Below are positions 50,401 to 60,326 of a DNA stretch of 64,000 bases, piece after piece. This DNA comes from Ceratobasidium sp. AG-K (lineage: Eukaryota > Basidiomycota > Agaricomycetes > Cantharellales > Ceratobasidiaceae). Numbering within the stretch: position 1 is the first letter of the stretch; each line of letters opens with the position of its first letter. The DNA lies in NCBI GenBank assembly GCA_037039685.1, contig JAWNGF010000013.1:951001-1015000 (forward strand), in the 5' to 3' direction. Both the position numbers and the translations under genes were made by a program. The notes beneath the pieces were generated by a model. That model did no database searches and had not been told where the DNA came from. It saw only the letters and a program-made list of their open reading frames with translations.

Positions 50401-50712
50401 GTTCGATCCCCCGGATCGGAAAGACAAGGCAAGTACAATTAGACACGTGCAGACGGTGAAATGACGTTGCGTACAGTCCTATACGGTGCATAAACGTACG
50501 TGATAAACCCGCCTGAATGACATACTGACCGCATTGTGTTCCTTTGTATAGCACACCCGGTACGTGACTCGTATTCATTTCATCAAAGGAGGCTAACTCG
50601 ACTGTAGGACCCATGGCTTGACCCCAAACGCGTCAAAGCCATTGCGCGTGATCTACGAAAGATTTACGGATTCGACGAGACTATGCTGGCAGGCCTGGGT
50701 AAGGCCAAATAG
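47431..50712 (+). CDS. Multidomain protein with C-terminal HicA-like / dsRBD-fold-like module (paralogue 1)
   Basis: Twelve exons. The N-terminus carries a threefold motif (KAIVLRRKQDG, KALIIRPADDG, QALVLYRKRGG), then a helical region of unknown family (WHKSSALLPPFRLDELLRIAD ... YFRTAAWKYVRDHAKLL), an acidic/Lys-rich disordered stretch with poly-Ala and KKKKKKK, and the C-terminal module HWNEFVK-AMTDLGF-GSRVRF-SYTVHKPHPDPWLDP with a final helix DLRKIYGF. The module recalls bacterial HicA (G-F ... GSH ... H-x-x-H), but the GSH His is Arg here. Introns at 47955-48006 and 50429-50476 use GC donors (TCTCG/GCAAGT; ACAAG/GCAAGT). Exon 50552-50559 has 8 nt (CACACCCG) and encodes the His-Pro of PHP. 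Function unknown; RNA binding is a possibility by fold only. Confidence 0.65.
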
Positions 50713-50983
50713 GGGCTCCAGTTTCCAATGTATCGCAAATGAATAAACAAGTTCGGGCTTCCAAATCTCGTCATGTCGCGTGCTCTGCGTGCTTTACTCG
50801 AGACGTCTCGCCTTCTTCTCGAACTTTCCTCGTATTCTCGCGCAGCGGCCTCGGTCGACGATCCTTTCGCCATAAAAGGCAGTATAGGGTGATCCAGGGT
50901 CTCGTCATAGCAATAGCGCTGCTCGTTAGATAAAATGCTGATTTCAAGGGATTTTCCTTCAGAACGACCACACCCGCCACCAG

Positions 50984-52908
50984 ATGTCTACCCCTCAGCG
51001 ATCTTGGACTGCTACGACCGACGCAGCTTGGCCCCGGCTGGCCACTGCTCCGCTAAAAAATATACCCGTATGTGCTCAACATGAACCTGTGGTTGTCGTT
51101 CATCCAACGCGTACTAGTGCCCGCCCCGTCCGCTCAGAGTTACAGTCGTAGTGCGACTACAAACTATGACGCGCTTATAGATTCGTTTCAAAAGGTTGGC
51201 CCCGGTGGTGCCACCATGCAGGTATAGAGGTTCGCATTTGCGTTGGATCGCTGCTGAGATCGTCATAGCCGGACTGTCAAGAAATGGACTCACACATGAG
51301 CAAATCGTTTACTGGTGGGTATATGTGGGTGGCAACGACGATTGCTCATGGATAACAGGCTTAGACGACCTCACACTCACATCTGGCGCCATTCCAGTGG
51401 GTACCGTCTTTGTCTTGTGGCCATTGCTCATCGTGCTTTAGCGCTCGTCGTCCGCCAGAAGCACTACTCCCCCCACCCGCAACAACAACAGACCTATCCC
51501 AGCGCTTTTACCACCGCTTCGCATCGAGACGAGCCAGACGACGCGTACCTATAGAGACGTTGCCAAATCTATCCCATCGTCTCCGGTTGCCAGCAGGCCC
51601 ACTAGTCCTGTGCTGGCACCTTCCAAGAGCGTGTGGCCCGGTCAAGCGCCCCCTGCCCTACAGCTTCCTCAGCCCCAAGTCGGTGAGCACAATCTGCCGT
51701 ACGCTCCTCGCCGGCGCCTATTCTTTAATCTAATTGATTCAATTTCGCCAGCAGAGCCCAAGGTGAGGGACCCCTTCCCGCCCCTCTCCTTGTCGAGCGC
51801 CAAAGACAAGGCCACAGCGTCGAGTGCAAAGAGCTACGCCACTGCTGCGTACAGCAAGACAGCGACCGGCGCTCAGGCGTCTGTTTCAGAAAGGCGTGTT
51901 GCACTTCCCATCTGATCATCTGATCTCCTAATCGTCTCGACAGTCCTTCGGCGGCAAAGACTATCACGCTCAACATTGGCACCCGTCCAGTGACGCCGAC
52001 GAATGGCCCCGGCCCTCCACCGGCTCTGTCGCCAGTCACCCCTATTCGGGGTGGACGGGGCCGCAAAAAGGCAGGCACGACCAATAGCCTTTCGCCCCCG
52101 CGCCTAAATCTCCCCGAGCGTCCACGCAGCGCAAGTGTCTCGTCGATCGCTACCAGCATCATCACCACTGCCAGCTCGTCCCGCGCCTCATCCAAGGCTA
52201 CGTCCATCGCTCCGTCTCCCGGCCCCGGATCTAAGAAGAACAATCGCCTCTCAACGGCTTCGCTCTCCAGCCCGAGCTGGGAAGCCGAACCCTGGTACGA
52301 CGCGCTCGTCGCTTTTGCTCGTGACATGAAGCAAAAGAACCGCGCCGCCTGGGAAAAGATCCTGAGAAGCGACCCCAAGGATACAAGCAAAATGAAGTGG
52401 AACGAATTTGACATTGTCAGTCCCTCGATCTTTCCTCGTTTCGCACTAACTTGGCGATAGGCGCTCAAAGCTCTCGGATTCAACGTATGCGCGCGCGGAG
52501 GGAGCGATCTCGAGTATACGCCCACACGCTTTGGCCGCGAGGTCAGTCCGATCCTCGGCCCCGTCCGTACCTTGCCTAACCGTTTGTCTCCTCAGGCACA
52601 ACCTATATCATACCACAGACGTAAGTCTTACCACGTAATCTCTCGGATCCCGAATTAACCATCCCCCGTATCCGCTGATTGTAACTGTTGACTGGTCGGT
52701 TACCTGTACCTTGTCGATCGATGGTTCTGGTTACAGCCCACCCCGTAAGCCTCTTCACGCTATGCACGGGCCTGGACTCATATTTGTACAGGGACAAGAG
52801 TTCTCGTTAGGGGACCTGAAGGCGAAATCGAACAGTTTTAGAAAGCAGTACCCTGGCGCTGTGGCGGCGTTGCATCAGGCGTGGGGGCTGACCGACACAC
52901 GCCGCTAG
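50984..52908 (+). CDS. HicA-like module protein, paralogue 2
   Basis: The 3' half is well resolved: 51944-52415, 52461-52541, 52596-52620, 52737-52744 and 52792-52908. A Ser/Pro-rich linker leads to KMKWNEFDI, ALKALGFN, GGSDLEYTPTRFGRE, PISYHRPHP and a C-terminal helix (LKAKSNSFRKQYPG). The module aligns with paralogue 1 throughout, with introns at the same positions and phases, and again PHP is encoded through an 8-nt exon (CCCACCCC). The 5' half (51442-51682, 51752 to about 51890) is Ser/Pro-rich and reads TYRDVAKS. The proposed start (MSTPQRSWTATTDAAW) would need a long first intron of about 370 bp, so it is uncertain. It follows paralogue 1 directly on the same strand. Function unknown. 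Confidence 0.55.
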
Positions 52909-53483
52909 GCACGGGCTGATAGACGTCCCGCCGAGATGGAGGGAGTCGAGAATACACAATATTATACCGCATATACTCGCATTTTCTTTGCAATTCAGTA
53001 TGTAAGTTGTTTAATTGTTTAATTGTTGTTTCGTTTTGTTGTATTGGGCACATATTGTTTTGAATAATGAATGGAATGGAATGGAATCGGGAACGTGGCA
53101 TGTAGAATGTAGAATGAAGTTGTAGAATACGTCCTCTCTAGTGCGGCGCAAGGCGAGGAGATGCATAGAACGCTGAAATAGAACTCACGGGACGAGTGTA
53201 AAATGCACAACGTGTCGTTTGTGCGATGCTCGATGGCGTGTATATTGTATTGCTCCACCCAAAGGAGCGTTCTACGCGGCGTTGACATCATCTCTGGACG
53301 AGGTTGTCGGGTAGTGGCAGGGCGGGAACGCTGGATAAGACCGAAAGACGTGGCCAGGGTGCAATAGGTTCATAGGCCTACGTTTTGGCCACCCAACTGC
53401 TCCCTACCTCAACGTTTAGATACTTGTCACGAGTCCAGTATGACTGAGGTATGATGCATCATGCCTTCTTCGCCACGATTTGT
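52909..53483. other. Intergenic, no gene seen
   Basis: The 3' flank of paralogue 2. There are short AT-rich and GGAAT-type simple repeats around 53064-53085 (GAATGGAATGGAATGGAAT) and nothing else. Confidence 0.45.
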
Positions 53484-53579
53484 TTCTCAACCCAGCGAAA
53501 ACCGCAGTGCCAATTGAGGCTCGTAAGGGCTCGTTTGTGTAAACGAGCCCTTACTAGCACGTGCGGTTTTTGCTGAGAA
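53484..53579. repeat. Small foldback element
   Basis: The two halves TTCTCAACCCAGCGAAAACC ... GTAAGGGCTCGTTT and AAACGAGCCCTTAC ... GGTTTTTGCTGAGAA are imperfect inverted copies separated by GTGT. About 96 bp, non-coding, MITE-like. Confidence 0.65.
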
Positions 53580-54327
53580 GGGTGGTAATGCTAAGCCAAG
53601 CGCCCGTCTCCTAAGTCTGTTATTCAGTGGTGAATTGGCCTCAAGATGTCGTTTTCCTCGAATTCCGTTTGCAATCCGTCATTGGCCTCGTCTCTCGGTA
53701 ATGGAGGGAAGGGCGGGTCAAAATCAAATTTCCATTCAAGGCGGACTGGTACCATCAGCTTCCCTGCACAAAATTCCGGTCCCTCGAGCATAGCAAAGTA
53801 GGCACAGGGCTTCAGCACGAATTCATCACACTCAACATGAGAGATAGCTCTGTATGTCGCACAGAGATGGACTATTGTGGCAAAAAACCGCCCACAGAAA
53901 GCTTGACCGCCACCCAGTGGATTTTGGTTTGTTGGTGCCATCCGGAGTGTCTATTCTTCTGGCCCTTGAATATTTGGAGAAATCCCATGTCCTTAATGTC
54001 CAGTTACTCAGCTCATATCGATATTGATGAGAAACTGCAATACTTGGTATTTCATCTTGAGCGATCTTATCCTGTTGCACATGACAACTCACATTGGTTT
54101 CGTCGAGAGATCGAGGCCTTGCACAAAAATGAAATCCCCATATAGAACAAACGGCCATGGGAAAACACTGAAGAGGCCATCGCGGAGGACCTACCGCCTG
54201 TCACATTTCCGGAATAAAAGGAAACAGGAATAACGGTCCGCCTCATGGTTCGTCCTACTTTTCCATCGAGGCATTAGAATTAATCATAAACTTTGAGACA
54301 ATTAAGGGCTATGCGCAACCTCAAAAC

Positions 54328-54874
54328 ATGTCAATTTCTAATTTTCATCGACACATTCAGGCCCGCATCGCTTATCAAGGGGAAGCAGTGCAGCGCGCTT
54401 GGCTTGGGTCAGCCGCAAAAATTCAAGCTGATATTGAAGAGAAGTTGTCACAGGTTTGGACTCAGATTCGCAATAACGTCGATACTCCCGTTATCGATGC
54501 CTCAATCGCCCCATATGACAAGCAATTCTACCAGTTCTTGCCAAAGGTAGAGGATAAGGTACATGAGATATGGAGGTGAATATTTGGGTTCCGAAACATA
54601 GGGAGAAGCTAGATGAAAGTTGCCAAGTTCAAGAAGGTACACACAACCTTGGCCACTGCTTAAGCCTAAAGACTTAGATTGCCTTGTTCGCTAGGCACTC
54701 GAAGGCATTGGGCTCAATGCAGAACTCACGAAGGGGTCGCAAGTGACCTACATACCAACTCGGTTCACGGTGAGTAATATGTCTACTGATATATCTGGTC
54801 ACATGGTGGCCGATTATTGATGTTGTGCATAGGACAACAACCGTAGTATAACATTTCACATGCATGAATTATAG
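54328..54874 (+). pseudogene. Truncated HicA-like module, paralogue 3
   Basis: Exons 54328-54558, 54613-54636, 54695-54769 and 54833-54874 give the module in order: EDKMKVAKFKK, ALEGIGLNAEL, KGSQVTYIPTRFT, RSITFHMHEL. These correspond segment by segment to paralogue 2 (TSKMKWNEFDI, ALKALGFN, GGSDLEYTPTRFGRE, PISYHRPHP), and the introns are at the same places. A stop codon (54872-54874) falls where the PHP micro-exon should be, so the C-terminal helix is missing. The open frame extends upstream of 54328 to about 54250, and its start is unclear. It is likely a degenerating third member of the tandem family. Confidence 0.5.
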
Positions 54875-56438
54875 GGTCAGATGGCATACCGCAGTAATCA
54901 ATTGGCTAACTGAGAGCTTAATCGTTATTTCTAGTTCATGTACAGTAGGTCACCCTGCACCTGGAGAGCTTTGGATGCTGATCATATACTGCAGGGGGCA
55001 AACTTGGAGGATATCACTGTGGGATCTCAGGTTACTGAAAAACATTAGCAAACGCGCTGAACCAAAAATGGCCGCTTTCAGTGATGAATTATATCATTTT
55101 TCGGTCACCTTGCGCATGGTTCACAGTCTTCAATACCATAAAAGGGAAATTTGAAAAGGTTGTGGAGTTCATTTGCCCCCCAGTCACTCCTAAAGATAAT
55201 CTTCAGCGCATCAGTCACTGAAAGCGGACACGTCTAGCGCCTTAAGTCGTGAGTTCTCAGTGCCGATATGACTAGAATTCAGCGCGATTAGGCTTCACAG
55301 TGTATAGAGGGGAGGAACAAGGCGAAAGCCCTCAGGAAAGCTTTCCCTTTAGTATACAACGCATTTGCGAGGTACTGGGACAGTCAAGCTTCACCCCTAC
55401 CTGGGCGACAGGTGAAATAGGCCAGAAGCATCAAGGAACAGTCGGGTGCTACTGACAGAGCATCGGCATCCGTAAACTTGGAAGTAAATGATCAAAAATA
55501 CCGAGCCTTTCAGTGAAAGGCTACTTTGCTCTGTCAGGTATCCGGGGAGAATTGATGATTCTACTGCAAGTCTTGCATACTCCCTATATATGTTTGAGTC
55601 AATACTATATTTGTCCTTCAGTGCCGGCCTTATAACCATGTGGAGCGCATATATCTGCAGCGCGAGGTAAAGCTCGGGGTTGCATCCCATACGGGTAATA
55701 TCAGTAAATCTGTACTAAACTCAATGTGCGGTGACCCAGTCGATCAATCAGCCGCCGCTTACTCTACCAAACCTCGAGATTCTCATGTGGCTCCCGAGGT
55801 CTCGTGATGCCCGGGACTATCTCGGGTGGCTCCAGACCCTCGGAGTGACTTGGGGCCGCTCGGGGGACGAACGAGCAAAAGGCTCGTCTGGGCTTCTAAG
55901 ATCTCGTGAGTGGTCGTAACCTATTACCAGCCGGACGAAATAGTCCTTCGTCTGAAAAAAGGTCTGGCTAACCAGCGCTAACCGGCACTAATCGGCACTA
56001 ATTAGGCTCGCTGACTGTTGCGACAATTGTTATTAGTGTCGATTAGGTCCGTCCCTTTTTACAAACGCTTGTCATTACGAGATCTCACAAGCCGAACGAG
56101 ATATTCAACTTTTGGTAGAGATTCAAGCGCCATAGTGAAAAGGTATTCAAGTCGTCCAGAAAATATTGCCTCCTAATAAGTTTCACAGCAAGCTTTGTGC
56201 TCGGGGAAACTCGATCGACATAGCGGAAATCCGACCCATTTATCCATCCCCATCATCACATAGGAAACAACAACAGTTGCACGCAGGCCCGCTTTCGTGC
56301 GCTTAGGATACGCACATACAGCGTTAAAACTATTCACAACATGTTAACAGACAACATCCGGCTTTTTTGTTTGTCCAAGATCCTGGTGCCGTGTCAATAT
56401 TCATGCCATGCAACCATGATGGCCTGAGGCTGTTCAGC
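54875..56438. other. Repeat-bearing gap between the HicA-like array and the kinases
   Basis: It contains dispersed repeat copy B (55015-55310). A short degenerate tandem (GCACTAATCG type) lies near 55977-56000. No gene is supported. Confidence 0.4.
55015..55310 (+). repeat. Dispersed repeat, copy B
   Basis: Matches 37020-37325 in the opposite orientation over about 300 bp (landmarks ATCTCAGGTTACTGAA, CCGCTTTCAGTGATGA, CGCATCAGTCACTGAAAG). Non-coding. Confidence 0.75.
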
Positions 56439-57870
56439 TTAGCTACCCCGGCCCCCTCGTTGAAGCAGGTCTTCTAAAAAAAACCTTAGCCGGGAGGCTG
56501 ATGGTCGCTCGCTTGGTCTCCTGCACCAGCATAGTTGCATCAAATCCCATACGCCATTTCGAACAGGATCATCGGCAGGAGTTCCCAACCCTAGGTCTGT
56601 CCGCTGTGCGGGAAACCCTCCATAAGCCTTCATCTGCCGAAGCCTCATTGCATTTATATTTCCTCTGCCGTCGGGATCCCAGGGGCGCATGTCCATTTAT
56701 ACCTAATATCATCACCTCTAGCGCAGCATTAACATGCTATGCAGGACTTACTTCGAGTGCAACACACCCAAGCGCCCACATGTCTGAATGGAAGGACCTT
56801 GATGGGATTGTTTCGGACTCGCCTAACTCGGGACTATCCCAGGGGATTGTGCCAAATTGGTCTACCGGCCCATCGTAGCATGTACACTTTATGCTCGATG
56901 AACCAAAGTCACATATTTTGATATTATCTCCTTCATTATCAATTAGAACGTTAGCCTGTGGGTTATCACATATTAACAAAGGGTCAAAGCTTGTTTGGGT
57001 ATCAAAGATTACCGCTTTAAGATCCCCATGAACAACACCCTGGGTGTGAATGTACTCGACCCCTCGGATTATGTCTATCAGCTTATGAGTCGGATTGCGA
57101 GGTATGAGAAATGAATCTGCTTGATCGACAGTAAACACCCAACTAATCCAAGCCTCTTCCAGTCATTGGGGTCATTGTTGTACAGAAACTATGCGCATTG
57201 TAGATACAACCCTTCTCAGAGTGAATTTACAACTACACGCATCTAGACATACCTCATTAAGATTTCCATTCGAGTAATAGTCAGATGCTAGCCCCTCGCG
57301 ATAGTAGGTCAGCTTGAAGCCGCACATAGGGATCCCGCCAAGGAACGAAGCTACGTGTGAGTTAACAGACAAGATGCTCCATATTCGCAACTCGTTTTTG
57401 ATGGCCTGAAGACCATTGAGCTATTCCCAGGCCATATAATGGCTCTAGCAGACTTGCCAACTCTTCGCCTTGGTCCATTCGCCAAAATGCCTTAACTGCA
57501 ACCTAAAAAATAAATTATTATCAATGATATATTTTCAAGCCAGTGCATTCGAGTCGCTCGACCATTTTCTTGGCTAGTACGTCGGTAAGCGTTCCGCTGA
57601 GTAATATATGACCTGTCAAGATATGCTCCGCTATTGATTGATAATGACTAACCAAAGAACGTCAGCGCGGCCACCAGCAATAGTTCTATGATCCCCTTGA
57701 AATCCACAGGGTTGGAATTTTGGAAGCGTGACAACCAAACGTGAGTGCATGCATTCACCCATACCGAGTTGGAAAAGGACAGTCAAACAATGCAAACCCA
57801 AAACCCCAGGCCGCAACACCTTGAGCCCTGGTCTTCCGCGGACCAGGCGCCTGCGATATCTCCCGTGCAT
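56439..57870 (-). pseudogene. Protein kinase, probably a pseudogene
   Basis: Pieces in order: glycine-loop region TIAGGRADV, VAVKAFWRMDQGEEL, a GC-AG intron (57406-57457, TTG/GCAAGT), AIKNELRIWSILS, ASDYYSNGNLNE, IDIIRGVEYIHTQGVVHGDLK, an intron, ANVLID, IKICDFGSS, GTIPWDSPEL, SDMWALGCVALEV, then a C-lobe with CWCRRPSERPSASRL. Catalytic Lys, HGD, DFG and APE-like positions are present. However, after ALEV the last exon begins GTA TAA, an in-frame stop, and reads correctly again only from the Pro-Trp (MRPWDPDG). The frame one base away spells INGHAP, so two compensating one-base indels are likely. The first part upstream of VAVK also lacks a clean join. Confidence 0.6.
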
Positions 57871-58077
57871 TACAAATGGGTCCTTGGCGAACCCTAGCCA
57901 GCCTAAGCCTGGATTTTACTCTCGGTTGTCGTATATCCCAAGATTGAGTAAGTCTGCTTCTGGGATTGAGAACCAATATCTTCTCCAGCTTCTTTTATCG
58001 ATGCAACTTCGGGGTCACAGGTGAGAAAATATATGCACCTTCGTACTCTGATTGGCTCGGATTCTCAATGATATAGC

Positions 58078-59430
58078 GTACAGCCCAGAGTATAGCCACC
58101 GCGATTGATGAGGACGGTCATAAACGTAGAGTCTTATTAGCCCATGGATCCGCGGCAGATATTTGGTTGTACGTCGCAAACACATCTATTGGTGTCAGTA
58201 AAATAATGCGATACCCTGTTGTCCTTGCTAGAATGCATACCCTAAATGAAGGTCTTACCACTGTGTGTTACTTACTCCAGTTGTGCGTTGTGGTATAACT
58301 CATATTGGGCTATGAAGTGTGTTTCTAAGACTATTCGGTTGAGTGAGAACACGCTTCATCGGAATCGTAACCGAAGGGTGAAGTATAACATTCAGGGATA
58401 TTATGAGTCAATACTGACCCGCGGCTATGTGCTGCTACCCGGTGGTAGAGTAAGGTTGACGTGAAGAAACTTTGGAATGAGTTCCTATACGTATGGCTTC
58501 CTCTGGGCATTGATACCCTGGTACTGAAATTATTGGGCAGGATATTCGACATATGAACGTTGTTCGAGTCTTTGAGCTAAAAGAAGAGTTGGACTTGCGA
58601 GTGGAATACTGTCCAAATGGTACCGCCTCTCAGGTTGGTTCCCTTGTTGCATGCACCAGGCTCTTTTGTACTAAGAGATTCGCTAAGTACCTGAAGGGGG
58701 TCCACACCAATCACGCTGAGATTCGGCGTAGAATGGAAAGTATCGATCGACGTGTTTACCCTTGCAGTACCAATGACCCAACCACTTTACTAGATTACAG
58801 ATGTTGTGCAAGGCGTCGCGCATCTTCACAGCCAGTATCCCCCTATTGTCCATGGTTCAATCAATCTGGTCAGCTCCTTTGGATACTATACTAGCTACTC
58901 TTAGCTTAACTGTCGGAGCAGAACAAAATTTTTGTTAGTGTCGACGGAACAACCAAAATCGGGGAGTTTGGCCTGGCCGTGCTCACGAACCATTTTGCTT
59001 TTCTTACGCCTGCAATATTTCAAAACGAGCTCTACCGCTGGATGAGCCCCGAAATAATTGGCTGTGAGAATGACGATAAAGGACCAACGTTGACCACTGC
59101 GTCAGACATTTGGGCATTGGGTTGTACTTTGTTCGAGGTTCGTAATAACCCGCCGATTCTGGGTGCCGTTGATTTTGAAAGTAATCTTAGATAATTAGCG
59201 GGCAACTACCTTATCATAAATTTAAATACGAATTACGAGTGTGTGCGGAGATCCTGTCTGGGAGTCTACCTGGTGAATCTGATCACTGTCTCGACTCCGA
59301 GCCAGAAGGCACCTTTTCGAACCTCAAAACGTGCTGGGAGTTTCAACCTAGACTTCGCCCTTCAGCAACAGAACTGAATAATTTGTTTTCATTACATACC
59401 ATTGGCCCTGAAACCGCTAGTAGCCCGTAA
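58078..59430 (+). pseudogene. Pseudokinase-like kinase remnant or gene
   Basis: Plus-strand kinase pieces: an N-lobe-like stretch (LLAHGSAADIWL), HMNVVRVFELKEELDLRVEYCPNG, DVVQGVAHLHSQYPPIVHGSINL, KIFVSVDGTTKIGEFGLAVL, YRWMSPEII, ASDIWALGCTLFEV, and a final LKTCWEFQPRLRPSATEL. The catalytic-loop Asp is Ser (HGS instead of HGD) and the DFG Asp is Glu (EFG). The pieces could be joined by short introns and no stop was seen inside the main motifs. This is either a pseudokinase or a decaying copy; the sequence alone does not decide. Confidence 0.5.
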
Positions 59431-59645
59431 GTGCAACACAGCTCCAGTTTCTCTGAGCCTACCCTCCAGTCTGAACTATAGATCTTCCACGGCTAGTAGG
59501 GACGCTCGTGGAACCTCCGACTTCACCGTCCCGGTCAGGCTCGACACCACGCAGGCTACAATACACTCGTGAGCCTTATTGAACCTTTACCACCCCCATA
59601 CACTAACTAGCAAAGTTTAACCAGCACCAAAGGATCGCCAACTAG

Positions 59646-60326
59646 CTCGGATGATTTTTCTCTCAAAGAGCCCAGTCATATATCCTTTCTGGACGAGTTG
59701 CCCCGACTCCGCGGGCGTGCACTACAAATCGGCCCGCCACGCCTTCCTTCATCCCCTCCTCGCCCACGGCTGTCGAAAATCCCGCCGCCTCCCATATCTA
59801 TCCCACCTCCCCGACTTCCCCCATCTCCTCTACTTCTCCCATCTCCCCGACTTCTCACATCTCCCCGACTAGACATGACATACCCAAGCACTCAGTTGAA
59901 CGACGGTGTGTCAAGAGCTGTGGTGGCCGGCGCTAGCTCCCTGTCCCCTAACTTAACACCCGAGGGCAATGACCATCACCCATTCTCAAGAAACCAAAGA
60001 GCAGAGAGGCCGGGTTGATCCTTATATTTCTACACCATCACCTCCCAAGGACCACAGCTACTGTGCCCAGCTACAAAAATGGGCCAATGAACATCGGGTC
60101 ACACTAGCTTGGCATGACGATGTTCACCATCTAGGCGGTGTAATTACAATCATGTCGTATCCTATAAGTCCGCCTGCTTTTGATTTTACCCATGCAATAC
60201 ATCAACGCTAATTCTCCTTTAGTTCAAGGATACGCATATCAAGATTTCATGGGTACTAGACGCATGATGCGAGCGGCACGGGAACTGGCGGCGGAAATAA
60301 TCATCCATGCTCCTGGCGTGTTGTAA
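59646..60326 (+). CDS. Proline-rich protein with dsRNA-binding-domain-like C-terminus
   Basis: The first exon is Pro/Ser-rich (PPPPISIPPPRLPPSP), ending at QLND. An intron (donor GTGTGTC, acceptor TTCTCAAG) joins it to ETKEQRGRVDPYIS. The last part follows a dsRBD plan: helix 1 (HSYCAQLQKWANEHR), strands (VTLAWHDDVHH; VITIMSYP), then QGYAYQDFMGTRRMMRAARE with helix 2 (LAAEIIIH). The last intron needs a GTCCGC donor near 60165. The stop TAA is at 60324-60326. The 5' end is not resolved, and the kinase-like gene upstream could be part of the same transcript. RNA binding is inferred from the fold pattern only. Confidence 0.4.

Noticed and set aside
51878..51943. Another GC-AG intron (GAAAG/GCGTGT) in paralogue 2
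   Set aside because: A GT donor a few codons earlier (CAGGC/GTCTGT) keeps the frame equally well, so it was not counted.
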